Source: CAVQBP01 sp963848195
GTDB lineage: Bacteria > Bacteroidota > Ignavibacteria > Ignavibacteriales > Ignavibacteriaceae
Assembly (NCBI GenBank): GCA_963848195.1
Contig: CAWKCY010000020.1
Coordinates: forward strand, 1 to 64,000
Reading direction: 5' to 3'
Length of the DNA: 64,000 nt
In this document: piece after piece, positions 8,095 through 17,207 of the stretch
How positions within the stretch are numbered: position 1 is the stretch's first letter
Layout: every line of letters starts with the position of its first letter
Notes under the pieces: generated by a model
What the model saw: only the letters and a program-made list of their open reading frames with translations
Database searches by the model: none
Told to the model about the DNA's origin: nothing
Translations under genes and position numbers: made by a program

Positions 8095-9201
8095 TCATTC
8101 AAGTATTTCATTTTCAGTAAAATCATCAATCTCGGAAATTGAAACATTGTCATTTTTCTTTTCCCCTTTTATAAAATACATGTCAATTTCACCTTTACCT
8201 TTAGCATTTAATTTACCTCTGTATTCGCAATCGAAATTCTCTTTAACCAGATCATAAGTATATCCTGATATATTAATTTCATCAGGTTCGCAGCAGCTAC
8301 TCATTCTGCTTGCTATATTAACTGCATCTCCCCATATATCATAGGTAAATTTATTATTACCGACAACACCTGCAATTACCTGACCTGAATTAATTCCGGC
8401 TCTAAATTTCCATTTATGGCTAGATATTTTATTCCTTTCTTGAACATAATCCCGCATTTCAAGGGCTGCATTTATAATGCGAACTGCATGATCGGGAAAT
8501 TCATTCGGAAGGCTGCTAATCATATAGCTGTCACCAATTGTCTTAAGTTTCTCAAGTTTATATTTCGCGATGATATCATCAAATACATAAAATATTTCAT
8601 TTAATTCAGTCAAAATTTCTTCTGGACTTAAATCTACAGTCTGGTTGGCAAAGTTATAAAAATCAGTGAATAGGATTGAAGTATTCTCATAATTGCGGGG
8701 ATTTATTCTACCGCTTTTTTTCCATTCACTTATAATGGGAGCAGGCAGGATATTATGAAGTAATTCATCCGTTTTGATTTTTTCTTCTTCAAGTTCTTTA
8801 GTTTTTTGTCTGAGTTTGCTTTCAACATCATGTTTGTAAAAAGCCATCTCCAATGTAGAATTAAGACTTTTCTCTTCAAAAGGTTTCAGAAGGTAACCAT
8901 ATGGTTCAGTTATCATAGCTTTATGCAGAATTTCTTCGTCAGTCAATGCGGTAAGATAAACAACAGGCAAATTATATTTATCCTTTATAATTTGAGCTGT
9001 TTCTATCCCATTAATTTCACCGGCTAAAAGAATATCCATCAATATTAGGTCCGGCTTTACTGAAGGCAGCTCCATCAGAAGTTCCTCGCCTGAATTGGCA
9101 ACAAAACTAATATTATAACCGAGTTTTTTAAGGGTCCTTTTTAAATCAATGGCAATAATATTTTCATCCTCTACAATTACAATATTTCTTTTCGTTTCCA
9201 T
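8095..9201 (-). CDS. Response regulator fused to class III adenylate/guanylate cyclase
   Basis: The protein has a receiver domain (about residues 5-118 counted from the ATG at 9201) with the acidic pair EDE, phospho-acceptor Asp in LILMDILLAG and the lysine in LLKPF. A coiled linker with the LLHNILP motif typical of class III cyclases leads to the catalytic domain. The metal-binding aspartates (FTDFYNF and IGDSYM), the base-selecting lysine (LKTIGDSY), and the DIWGDAVNIASRM segment with transition-state Asn and Arg are all present. Lys plus Asp at the selectivity positions favours ATP, that is cAMP formation. It is cytoplasmic and presumably switched on by phosphorylation from an unknown kinase. 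A TTG at 9207 would add two residues; ATG at 9201 is preferred. Confidence 0.88.
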   Translation of the reverse strand: METKRNIVIVEDENIIAIDLKRTLKKLGYNISFVANSGEELLMELPSVKPDLILMDILLAGEINGIETAQIIKDKYNLPVVYLTALTDEEILHKAMITEPYGYLLKPFEEKSLNSTLEMAFYKHDVESKLRQKTKELEEEKIKTDELLHNILPAPIISEWKKSGRINPRNYENTSILFTDFYNFANQTVDLSPEEILTELNEIFYVFDDIIAKYKLEKLKTIGDSYMISSLPNEFPDHAVRIINAALEMRDYVQERNKISSHKWKFRAGINSGQVIAGVVGNNKFTYDIWGDAVNIASRMSSCCEPDEINISGYTYDLVKENFDCEYRGKLNAKGKGEIDMYFIKGEKKNDNVSISEIDDFTENEILE

Positions 9202-9589
9202 TATCAAAATATTTCCCTGGCCTTTTGTTTCCTGGTTTTTTAATAAATAGCTGTTACTTACTATAAATAAAACTATAGCTAAATTTTATATAAATTTCAA
9301 AATTAAATCGTATTATAATATAAATTTTCTTCTATTCAAATCCATTTTTCTATAATTTTTGCAATATAAATAACTTCACTCCCTTACCCCGGCAGAGAAA
9401 AAGTTCTTATTTTTGAAAAATCTTTTGCTCAAATATAGCTGCAATTTTTTATTTATATAAAATATTTTCTTTCCTTTTTATATTTAATTAAATAAATTAT
9501 CATGATTATATTCTGTAAACTGATTTTCTTTCAGTTATTTTTTCCCCGGGCTATAGTTTTATATAATAGTTTTATCCAAGATATATTTT
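9202..9589. other. AT-rich intergenic gap, no gene seen
   Basis: These 388 bases separate the divergent cyclase and histidine kinase genes. They are very AT-rich with poly-T and poly-A runs, as expected for two outward promoters. I see no RNA gene, strong hairpin or conserved ORF. Confidence 0.6.
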
Positions 9590-11113
9590 ATGAATTCAAA
9601 TTTTGTTTTATTAGATAAAATTCGGAGTGATAAGTTTATTGCTGAGAAATTATGGGAAAGTGAAGAAAGTTTACGGGTTCTAATGAATTCTAATCCTGAA
9701 GCTGTTTTCATTCTGGATACTAAAGGTAATTTTATCGCAGCAAATGAAAAAACAGCCCAAAGGTTCGGTAAACCTATACAAGAACTCATAGGATCGAATG
9801 TCTTTACTTACCTCACTCCCGAGATAGCCAGGGAAAGAAAACTCAAAGTGAGTGAAGTAGTAAAAACGGGTAAGCCACTTAGATTTGATGATTCGAGAAA
9901 TAATCGATATTTCGATAATTATCTCCACCCCGTTTTTGATTCCAATGGTAAAGTTATCCGAATTGCTGTCTGGGTGATTGATTTTACTGAAAGGAAGCAG
10001 GTTATTGATGCTCTTAAGGTATCTGAAGAAAAATTCAGAGAGCTTGCTGAAAATATTCAGGATATTTTCTGGATCAGAACAGGGAATGAAGTCATTTATG
10101 TCAGCCCGGCTTATGAAATTATTTGCGGCAAAAGCTGTGATTCTCTCTATAAAGATCCTAATTCATTTTTACAGGCAGTACATCCGGAAGACTTCCAGCG
10201 AGTTCTCAACAGCTTTAGCTCTGAACAATACTTGGATGCCGGTTTATTCAATGAAGAGTTCAGAATTATTCGGCCTGATGGAAATATTAAATGGATATGG
10301 GCTAAAACTTTCCCTATTAAAACTAACGGAAAATTAACCCGCACTGTCGGCATCGCCGAAGACATTACTTTGATCAAAGAGTATGAAGAAAAAATTCATA
10401 ATGCTTTTATTAAGGAAAAAGAACTAAATGATTTGAAGTCAAGGTTTATATCGATGGTTTCACATGAATTTAGAACCCCGCTAGGACTAATCCTTTCTTC
10501 TTCCGAATTACTCCAAAATTTCGGTTATAAATGGAATAAAGAGAAAAGAGACGAACTGTTTGAAAAAATAAAGTATGCAGTTGAAAATTTAACCGGACTT
10601 ATAAAAGATGTTATTGCTTTGAATGAAGAAGAATCAGGTTTGATAAAAGTTATTCCCGAAAATATTGATCTTGCCGCTTTCCTTCAGGAGCTTATCAATG
10701 AGATTAAATTTACCTTTAAGGAGACGCCAAGTATTCATTTTCAACGTCCGAAAAAGATGGTAAAGATATTTGCAGACAAAAAACTTTTAAGACAGATATT
10801 TGTAAACCTGATTACCAATGCAGTGAAATATACTCACATAAAGAAAAATATTTTTATTATTATAAGTAAAAATAAACAGTTGTTTAAAATTATCATAAAA
10901 GATGAAGGAATCGGTATACCTGAAGATGAATTAAAAAATATATTCGAACCATTCATAAGAGCAAAAAATGCATCCGAAATAAAAGGAAGCGGTCTTGGGC
11001 TTTCAATTGTTAAACGAGCTGTCTCTCTTCAGAATGGAGAGATGAGAGTCAGCAGCAGTTTAAATGAAGGTTCGGTTTTTACTATAATTCTTCCTGTAAA
11101 ACAAATAATATAA
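9590..11113 (+). CDS. PAS-PAS sensor histidine kinase
   Basis: A 507-residue cytoplasmic sensor kinase without membrane segments. Two PAS domains occupy about residues 20-135 (LMNSNPEAVFILDTKGNFIAA) and 140-270 (PEDFQRVLNSF, with a PAC-like tail GIAEDITLIKEY). The dimerisation box SHEFRTPLG carries the phosphorylated His292. The ATPase domain shows the N box (NLITNAVKYTH), G1 box (DEGIGIPEDEL) and G2 box (GSGLGLSIVKRA). It would sense a soluble signal through PAS and phosphorylate the LytTR regulator encoded 17 bases downstream. Confidence 0.92.
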   Translation: MNSNFVLLDKIRSDKFIAEKLWESEESLRVLMNSNPEAVFILDTKGNFIAANEKTAQRFGKPIQELIGSNVFTYLTPEIARERKLKVSEVVKTGKPLRFDDSRNNRYFDNYLHPVFDSNGKVIRIAVWVIDFTERKQVIDALKVSEEKFRELAENIQDIFWIRTGNEVIYVSPAYEIICGKSCDSLYKDPNSFLQAVHPEDFQRVLNSFSSEQYLDAGLFNEEFRIIRPDGNIKWIWAKTFPIKTNGKLTRTVGIAEDITLIKEYEEKIHNAFIKEKELNDLKSRFISMVSHEFRTPLGLILSSSELLQNFGYKWNKEKRDELFEKIKYAVENLTGLIKDVIALNEEESGLIKVIPENIDLAAFLQELINEIKFTFKETPSIHFQRPKKMVKIFADKKLLRQIFVNLITNAVKYTHIKKNIFIIISKNKQLFKIIIKDEGIGIPEDELKNIFEPFIRAKNASEIKGSGLGLSIVKRAVSLQNGEMRVSSSLNEGSVFTIILPVKQII

Positions 11114-11130
11114 TTTTTTGTAAAATAATT

Positions 11131-11892
11131 ATGGAAAACATTTTAATAATAGAAGACGATAAGTCTTATATCGAAAATATTAGAATACTTCTTGAGGAAG
11201 AAGGATATATAGTAACTTCAGCGGAAAATGGATTTGACGGAATTGATGAAGCAAAAAATGAAAATATAGATCTTATTATCTGTGATATTATGCTCCCTGA
11301 TATTGATGGTTATACTGTACTCAAAGAATTAAGGAAAAGAGAAAAAACAAAACTCATCCCTTTTATATTCTTAACCGCAAAGGCAGCTATGAGTGATCTT
11401 AGATCGGGAATGAACCTCGGTGCCGATGATTACCTTACAAAACCTTTTCGTTCTGAAGACCTTCTTAGTGCTATAAGCACCCGACTGACAAAATCAAAAG
11501 TTATCTCTGATATGATGAAACAACCGGAGGATTTAATTTTAGATAATAAGATAAAACTTGGTCCTGATGACTATTTATTTTTACCTACGAAAAATAATTA
11601 TGAAGTTATTCCGGTCAGTAGTGTTGTTTATATTGAGTCGGATGGCGTTTATTCAAATGTCTTCAGCCTTGACGGTAAGAAAGTCCTTGTAAGAAAATTA
11701 TTAAAAGAATGGGAAGAAACTCTTCCTCCATCTATATTTATTCGAATACATAAATCCTTTCTCGTTAATATAAAACAGATCAAAAAAGTAGAGAAATGGT
11801 TCAATGGTACTTTGAAATTATATCTTCACTACTTTAATGATTCTCTCATTGTGAGTCGCAGATATGCCGCAAAATTGAAAAAGAATATTTAA
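11131..11892 (+). CDS. LytTR-family response regulator
   Basis: The 253-residue protein has a complete receiver domain (acidic pair at residues 8-10, phospho-acceptor Asp52 in ICDIMLPDIDG, Lys in LTKPF) and a C-terminal LytTR DNA-binding domain (VVYIESDGVYSNVF, then RIHKSFLVN). It lies 17 bases after the PAS kinase gene and is its likely partner. LytTR regulators bind direct repeats in promoters as dimers; targets are not known here. Both halves look intact. Confidence 0.92.
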   Translation: MENILIIEDDKSYIENIRILLEEEGYIVTSAENGFDGIDEAKNENIDLIICDIMLPDIDGYTVLKELRKREKTKLIPFIFLTAKAAMSDLRSGMNLGADDYLTKPFRSEDLLSAISTRLTKSKVISDMMKQPEDLILDNKIKLGPDDYLFLPTKNNYEVIPVSSVVYIESDGVYSNVFSLDGKKVLVRKLLKEWEETLPPSIFIRIHKSFLVNIKQIKKVEKWFNGTLKLYLHYFNDSLIVSRRYAAKLKKNI

Positions 11893-11917
11893 TTTATATT
11901 CCAGCTCCGCCTACTTT

Positions 11918-11947
11918 CTTGAACTTGCCCTTGAACTTACACTTCTC
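11918..11947. repeat. ACTTG-type degenerate hexamer repeat, locus 1
   Basis: The sequence reads CTTGAACTTGCCCTTGAACTTAC and continues ACTTCTC, a run of related six-base units with CTT every six bases. Similar runs occur in other gaps at 32471-32540, 33820-33863 and 55799-55818. Confidence 0.5.
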
Positions 11948-12051
11948 AACCTCTCACTACACCTATTAACCGGAAATTACATTCTTGTTCATTTTTCCTA
12001 TTCAACAGAGCATTTTCGACATGTAAAAAATATTCTCTTACTAAATCGATA

Positions 12052-12429
12052 ATGATGAAAAAAATTCTAATTCTTGAAAATGGAAAAACAATAAGTAATA
12101 TAGTTAATAACTCGCTTAATGATGGAAATTACGAAATATTTTTTTTCGAAAGCCATATGGAAATGGCTGATTTTGATATGCCATTTTATGATTTAATCAT
12201 TGCAGATTTAACATCGATAAAAAACGAAAAAGTTGAATTATTAATGCAGTTAAAAAACGATATGGTCTTATCAATGGTTCCTTTTATCTTGATTACATCA
12301 AAAAACGGCAGCGAAATGAGCGGGCAGTATTCTTTAACTAATTATTTTTTATCCAAACCGATTAACAAAGATGACTTATCTTCTTTAATAAATGAATTAT
12401 TAAATAATAATAATGACAGTCCGTGGTAA
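12052..12429 (+). CDS. Stand-alone receiver-like protein with altered acidic pocket
   Basis: A 125-residue protein made only of a receiver fold. The phospho-acceptor Asp52 (LIIADLTS), the Ser/Thr switch (LITSK) and the lysine (LSKPI) are present, but the acidic pair after strand 1 reads ILENG (Glu9-Asn10) instead of two acids, so magnesium binding and phosphorylation may be weak. It follows the kinase-regulator pair after a 159-base gap and may be an accessory or decoy receiver of the same system. This link is inference only. Confidence 0.72.
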   Translation: MMKKILILENGKTISNIVNNSLNDGNYEIFFFESHMEMADFDMPFYDLIIADLTSIKNEKVELLMQLKNDMVLSMVPFILITSKNGSEMSGQYSLTNYFLSKPINKDDLSSLINELLNNNNDSPW

Positions 12430-12502
12430 TATTTACTCCCATAAAGGGTTAACGGTTTTTTTGTGTTCTTTAATAATCTAATAATATATAAAAGGAGGTT
12501 CT

Positions 12503-13015
12503 ATGAAATCAGGGTTAATAAAATGTGTAATACTCGTTATCTTATTTCTTTTATTTGCTTCCTCTATAAATGCAGAAGACTGGTCGAAAGTTCGAAAAGC
12601 TATTGAGGAAATGAATAATATAATGGAGAAAGCTATGGTGTCTGATGATGCTAATACAATTTCTTCATTTTATGCGTCCGACATTATATCACTCCCGGAT
12701 TATAAACCGGCACTTAGGGGTATAGACAATGTAATGGCTGATTATAAAAAAGACCTTTCAGATGGATTTAAATACTACTCTGTCGACTTTAAAACAAACG
12801 ATCTTTATGGAAGCGGGGATCTGGCAGTTGAAGTTGGTGATTGGATGGTATCATTTAAATTACCTGGTAATAAAGAAAAAATGAGTGACCAGGGGAAATA
12901 TGTTGTAGTCTGGCAGAAACAATCTGATGGTTCATGGAAAATTAAAACGGAATCCTGGAATACCGATTCATTCCCTATTAGAGAAAGTCCGAATCAGCGA
13001 GAAGTATCAAAATAA
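12503..13015 (+). CDS. Exported SnoaL-like/DUF4440 protein
   Basis: This 170-residue protein has a signal peptide (residues 1-24, ending INAED) and an NTF2-like fold: an N-terminal helix with MVSDDANTISSFYASDIISL, then GIDNVMADYKKDL and a C-terminal strand YVVVWQKQSDGSWKIKTESW. These are typical of DUF4440/SnoaL-like proteins, which often bind small molecules, but no catalytic set is recognisable. A strong AGGAGG (12493-12498) precedes the ATG. It is followed by a small alpha-beta barrel protein, likely in the same transcript. Confidence 0.75.
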   Translation: MKSGLIKCVILVILFLLFASSINAEDWSKVRKAIEEMNNIMEKAMVSDDANTISSFYASDIISLPDYKPALRGIDNVMADYKKDLSDGFKYYSVDFKTNDLYGSGDLAVEVGDWMVSFKLPGNKEKMSDQGKYVVVWQKQSDGSWKIKTESWNTDSFPIRESPNQREVSK

Positions 13016-13053
13016 TATAATTTTTGAATTTAATTTCAACCGTAGGAGGTTTT

Positions 13054-13338
13054 ATGCCATACATGTTAGTTATTCATAAATCAGAAAACTTTAATAAATG
13101 GAAACCTGTTTATGATGAACATGAAATAGTAAGAAAAAACAGCGGTTCCAAAGGTGCTGTATTATTTAAGGATCAGGATGATCCTAATGAAATCGTATTA
13201 TTGTTTGAGTGGGATACAATTGAACATGCTAAAAAATTTGCCTCTTCTCCCGATCTAAAAGAAACAATGCAGCGTGCAGGGGTTATTGAGATTCCTAAGA
13301 TCTATTTTCTGGATGAAGTAAAAAAATCAAAAGCATAA
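13054..13338 (+). CDS. Small dimeric alpha/beta-barrel-like protein
   Basis: From the ATG at 13054, preceded by TAGGAGGT, the protein is 94 residues; the open frame extends to a TTG at 13024 that would place the ribosome site inside the gene. The sequence (MLVIHKSENFNKWKPVYDEH, then GAVLFKDQDDPNEIVLLFEW and ASSPDLKETMQRAGV) looks like a one-domain ferredoxin-like fold of the antibiotic-biosynthesis-monooxygenase (ABM) or cyclase superfamily. These are often dimers that handle small oxidised metabolites. Function is not known. It is 38 bases after the SnoaL-like gene. Confidence 0.7.
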   Translation: MPYMLVIHKSENFNKWKPVYDEHEIVRKNSGSKGAVLFKDQDDPNEIVLLFEWDTIEHAKKFASSPDLKETMQRAGVIEIPKIYFLDEVKKSKA

Positions 13339-13365
13339 ATAATATTAACAAAAAGGATATTTAAT

Positions 13366-13465
13366 ATGAATACCCCGGAGAAAAATAAATCTGCAGTAGA
13401 GAATTTTTTCTCTACATTATGATATTGTTGAAGATATTAGTGCAAAAAGTGAGTTAAAAAATTAA
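13366..13465 (+). pseudogene. Possible short frameshifted remnant of a SnoaL-like gene
   Basis: An ATG at 13366 opens 18 codons (MNTPEKNKSAVENFFSTL) ended by TGA at 13420. One frame over, the reading continues from GAT at 13421 for 14 codons (DIVEDISAKSELKN) to TAA at 13465. The first part resembles the start of SnoaL-like proteins. The region could be a decayed gene between its relatives, or chance; there are too few residues to decide. Confidence 0.25.
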
Positions 13466-13500
13466 ATAATAAGATTTAACAAAATATGATGGAGAAGGTC

Positions 13501-15675
13501 ATGAAAAAATTACTTTTGTTTTTTGGACTTTTGGTTGGTATTATTTTAATAGTTATCTCTTTAATACCAAACGATTCAGGAGCCTCGAGTCATAGAGAAG
13601 CTCCTCTTATTAGCAACGATCCCCTCGCAGACAATACTGATTTGTATGCATTCAGATCCCCCAATAATCCGGGTACGGTTACAATCGTTGCTGATTATAT
13701 ACCCTTAGAACTTCCGGAAGGCGGACCAAATTATAATACTTTCGGTGAAAATATTCATTATGAGATACATATAAAAAACCAGACCTCAAGCGCTGCTCTG
13801 GGAGAAGCACAGGATGATATAACCTATAGATTTACTTTCACTCAAACAAATGAAGATCCAACCACATTTTTTAATATACGTTTGGGAAAACAGAATCTTA
13901 AAACTACTTATATGGCTGAAAAAAGTACCGACGGAGGTTACTCATGGTCTACAATAGTAGATAACGGTATAGTCCCTCCAAACAATATTGGTCCGCGTTC
14001 CATAGAAGGAGGTGCAGGTTTAAGCAACGATTATAATACCCTTGTGCAGAATGCTGTCGTTACTGCATCTTCCGGTGAGAAAATATTCTGCGGACCGCGT
14101 GATGATCCATTCTTTGTAGATCTCGGCGGAATATTCGATCTAGGCCAGACAAGGAGTGCATATGGTTCCGATCCAAAAGATCCTGCTAATGCCAGAGATG
14201 CGGTCGCAGGTTTTAATACGCACGCCATCGTTCTTCAAATACCTATCTCCTCTTTGCAGAAAGATGGTAAATCACCTGACCAGGCCGAAAATATTTTAGA
14301 CGGTAGTTTTGTTATCGGTGTTTGGGCCTCTGCAAGTCGACAGCAAATTACTACTCTTTCTGCCAGTGGTGCAAAACCCGAACATTCCGGTCCATGGATT
14401 CAGGTTTCACGGCTTGGAATGCCTTTGACTAACGAAGCTGTTATTCCAATAGGAGAAAAAGATCATTGGAATGCTGTAACTCCGTATAGTGCAGATGAGC
14501 AAAGTTTCATTGATTACTTTGCAAATCCTGAGCTAGCTCTTTACATGGATGATAGTCAGTTCGGAGGTGCAGTCCCTGCACTTGCAGCATTGAGGATACA
14601 ATCACAGTCGTACCCTGGGATTGGCACAATTCCTACTTATTCGGCTCCAGGATTTGATTTTAGAAACGGAAAAGACGGAGCTTTTGCAGTAACTCATTTG
14701 AACCCTGTTCCGGACCTTTCTGGAACAGCATTTTCCGTTAACTTAAATGCCGGTCTCGTTGGAGAAGGTAAACCAAGGTTAGTTGATATATATCCAATCT
14801 TTTATTTTGGTGTCCCTAATTTAATTCCCTATCAATTGGCTACCGGTAAGACAGGCGGACCTTTAAGTGAAGGTAAACCTTTTATTAATAATTTCCTTCC
14901 TATCACAAATGATAATGGGAAATTTTACGGCGGCGATATGCTCAGATTGAATATGGCTGTACCCGTTACTGATAGAAATTCTGATGAATTTAAAATGAAT
15001 GCTTATATGGGATTAGTTAGAGCCGCGGCAATTGGTCTTACGGCTGCTCCATATAATACTTCGGATACGATGGAGTTTATTCCTCATATGGACGGTTTTC
15101 CAAACGGCAGAAGATTAGAGGATGATGTCACTTCAATAGAGCTTCAGGCTGTTGGCGGTTTAGTTCTAGCAGCTGTCGGTCTTCCTTTTAACGATGCAGC
15201 TGCAGCTGATTATTCCGATTTAGCTTCTTCTAATCTGGTAGCCGAATTAACTTATAATGCAGGTCCTACACATAATGATGTAGCTTTATTAAATACATTT
15301 CCTTACCTCGCTAATCCTCATAGTGGATATGATTATGTAAAACAATTGACGGCATCAGGTCCCGGTAATAATCCGACTGCAGTTAAAGATCCGCTTGGAT
15401 TAAGTGTTCCGAAAGGATTTATTTTAAACCAAAATTATCCTAATCCTTTTAACCCCTCCACCACCATAAGTTATCATGTTTCGAAATCGGATAAAGTTTC
15501 GTTAAAAGTATTTGATGCACTTGGTAAAGAAGTAACTACTCTTGTTAATAAAGAGCAAGCTCCGGGAATTTATAAAGTTAGCTGGAATGCCGGCAATCTT
15601 GCCAGCGGTGCATATTTCTACCGGCTTGAGATAGGTTCGGATATTATTACTAAAAAAGCATTACTGCTTAAATAG
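13501..15675 (+). CDS. Exported DUF4331 protein with T9SS type A sorting domain
   Basis: The start chosen is ATG 13501, which has GGAGAAGG at 13490-13497; in-frame ATGs at 13486 and 13489 lie upstream of that site. A signal peptide (residues 1-27) is followed by SSHREAPLISNDPLADNTDLY, the hallmark opening of DUF4331, which fills most of the roughly 724-residue protein. The last 80 residues are a type IX sorting domain: FILNQNYPNPFNPSTTISYH, a KVFDALGKEV strand and the final KKALLLK. The protein is thus exported to or anchored on the cell surface by T9SS. The DUF4331 activity is unknown. It is followed by TPR, DUF6702-like and HupE/UreJ genes. Confidence 0.88.
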   Translation: MKKLLLFFGLLVGIILIVISLIPNDSGASSHREAPLISNDPLADNTDLYAFRSPNNPGTVTIVADYIPLELPEGGPNYNTFGENIHYEIHIKNQTSSAALGEAQDDITYRFTFTQTNEDPTTFFNIRLGKQNLKTTYMAEKSTDGGYSWSTIVDNGIVPPNNIGPRSIEGGAGLSNDYNTLVQNAVVTASSGEKIFCGPRDDPFFVDLGGIFDLGQTRSAYGSDPKDPANARDAVAGFNTHAIVLQIPISSLQKDGKSPDQAENILDGSFVIGVWASASRQQITTLSASGAKPEHSGPWIQVSRLGMPLTNEAVIPIGEKDHWNAVTPYSADEQSFIDYFANPELALYMDDSQFGGAVPALAALRIQSQSYPGIGTIPTYSAPGFDFRNGKDGAFAVTHLNPVPDLSGTAFSVNLNAGLVGEGKPRLVDIYPIFYFGVPNLIPYQLATGKTGGPLSEGKPFINNFLPITNDNGKFYGGDMLRLNMAVPVTDRNSDEFKMNAYMGLVRAAAIGLTAAPYNTSDTMEFIPHMDGFPNGRRLEDDVTSIELQAVGGLVLAAVGLPFNDAAAADYSDLASSNLVAELTYNAGPTHNDVALLNTFPYLANPHSGYDYVKQLTASGPGNNPTAVKDPLGLSVPKGFILNQNYPNPFNPSTTISYHVSKSDKVSLKVFDALGKEVTTLVNKEQAPGIYKVSWNAGNLASGAYFYRLEIGSDIITKKALLLK

Positions 15676-15701
15676 TGTGTAAAGCAGATTCTGAACTAGA
15701 G

Positions 15702-15787
15702 AGATGACATCTTTAAAAAATATGATCTATATGAAATTACAATTTCACAAAAAATTAAAAATGATTTTTCTTAATAAAGATGTCATC
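15702..15787. repeat. Paired GATGWCATC palindrome element, copy 2
   Basis: AGATGACATCTTT (15702-15714) begins 27 bases after the DUF4331 stop, and AAAGATGTCATC (15776-15787) follows 61 bases later. The spacer also resembles that of the 5902-5998 copy, with AAAATT then a TTTTTCTT run just before the second palindrome. Confidence 0.65.
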
Positions 15788-15848
15788 ACTATACTTTGCA
15801 GACTAGCTAATTAATCCTTTTTAAATGTAAAAATAACGGAGCAATTAA

Positions 15849-17186
15849 ATGAAAAGAAAGAATGTCTTAACTGCTGTCGGACTTTTAATATTAATGTTTG
15901 GAGCTATTATATATTTTATTTCCATCAAATCATCAGATTATAATATTCCTAATCTTAGCCCCCGCGGCGGAAATGCTAATTCTTCTTCAGAATTTATCAA
16001 TGCCCAGCACGCAGTGGATTTTTACAGGGAACAGATCAGAAAACATCCTGATGCAGCAAAAAACTATATTGAACTTGCCCAGATCTTTATTCAGGAAGCT
16101 CGAATTACCGGGAAGCATCATGAATATATTCCTAAAGCACAGAAGTTGGTTGATATTGCCCTGGAAAAAGAACCTGATAATTTGATTGCAAATGTTACAA
16201 AAGCATCACTATTAATGACACTTCATCAATTTAATAAAGCAAAATATCTAATTGATAAAATAACTTCAGGCAACCCCTTTAACGCTAATGCTTACGGCGT
16301 GCTTGTAGATGATGAGGTTGAACTGGGCTTTTATGAAAAAGCAGTTAAAGCATGTGATAAAATGTTAAGCATTCGGCCCGATTTAAATTCATATTCTAGA
16401 GCCTCATACTTAAGAGAGCTATATGGTGAGCAGAGTGATGCGATTGATGCTATGAAACTTGCTTCAAATGCAGGAGTAACCGGACAGGAAAACAGAGCCT
16501 GGGCTTTATATAATCTCGGGAATCTATTCCTAAATCAAGGGAAGCTTGATACCGCAGCATTTATATTTAACGGTATTCTTCAGGAACGTCCCGGTTATGC
16601 TTTTGCTTTAGCAGGTCTTTCAGATATCTATGCTGCTAAAAATAATTTCAATAAAGCAATCGAAAATTTAGTTCAGGCTTCTCAAAATGCTCCCCAGCAT
16701 ATTTTCATCGAAAAACTTGCTGATATCTATAAGGTGATGGGACAAAAAGAAAGTGAAGAAGAAATAAATCAGAAAGTTCTTGATGCCTTCAGACAGCATG
16801 AAAAAGACGGTTATGATATTGATCTTGAGTATGCAAGATTTTGTTTAAATCATGATATAAATCTTAATATAGCTTTGGAATGTGCTGAAAATGAATATCA
16901 TAGAAGACCCGGTAATATAGATGCTCTGGATGCATACGCGTGGGCTCTATATAAAAACGGCAGAAGCGGAGATGCAGTTCAGTTTATTGAGAAGGCCATA
17001 AGATTAAATACCTCTCGTTCTATACTCTATTATCATGCCGGCATGATTTATTATGATATAAATAACAATAAAGCTGCTGTTTATTTTTTGAAAAAGGCTT
17101 TCAGTCAAAATCCTTATATAAATGTATTATATGCAGATAGTGCAAGAAAAACACTTAATTCCTTAAATAATTTAGCAGCCAAATAA
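15849..17186 (+). CDS. Membrane-anchored TPR protein
   Basis: The 445-residue protein has one N-terminal membrane segment or uncleaved signal (residues 6-27) and then helical repeats of the TPR type. Examples are YIELAQIFIQEARI, AWALYNLGNLFLNQGKLDTAAFIF, ALAGLSDIYAAKNNFNKAIE and ILYYHAGMIYYDINNNKAAV. It is probably a periplasmic scaffold. It sits between the DUF4331 cargo gene and a DUF6702-like gene in the same direction, and the repeated cluster suggests shared function. TPRs give no direct biochemical clue. Confidence 0.82.
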   Translation: MKRKNVLTAVGLLILMFGAIIYFISIKSSDYNIPNLSPRGGNANSSSEFINAQHAVDFYREQIRKHPDAAKNYIELAQIFIQEARITGKHHEYIPKAQKLVDIALEKEPDNLIANVTKASLLMTLHQFNKAKYLIDKITSGNPFNANAYGVLVDDEVELGFYEKAVKACDKMLSIRPDLNSYSRASYLRELYGEQSDAIDAMKLASNAGVTGQENRAWALYNLGNLFLNQGKLDTAAFIFNGILQERPGYAFALAGLSDIYAAKNNFNKAIENLVQASQNAPQHIFIEKLADIYKVMGQKESEEEINQKVLDAFRQHEKDGYDIDLEYARFCLNHDINLNIALECAENEYHRRPGNIDALDAYAWALYKNGRSGDAVQFIEKAIRLNTSRSILYYHAGMIYYDINNNKAAVYFLKKAFSQNPYINVLYADSARKTLNSLNNLAAK

Positions 17187-17207
17187 AATTAATAATTCTT
17201 TTATACG

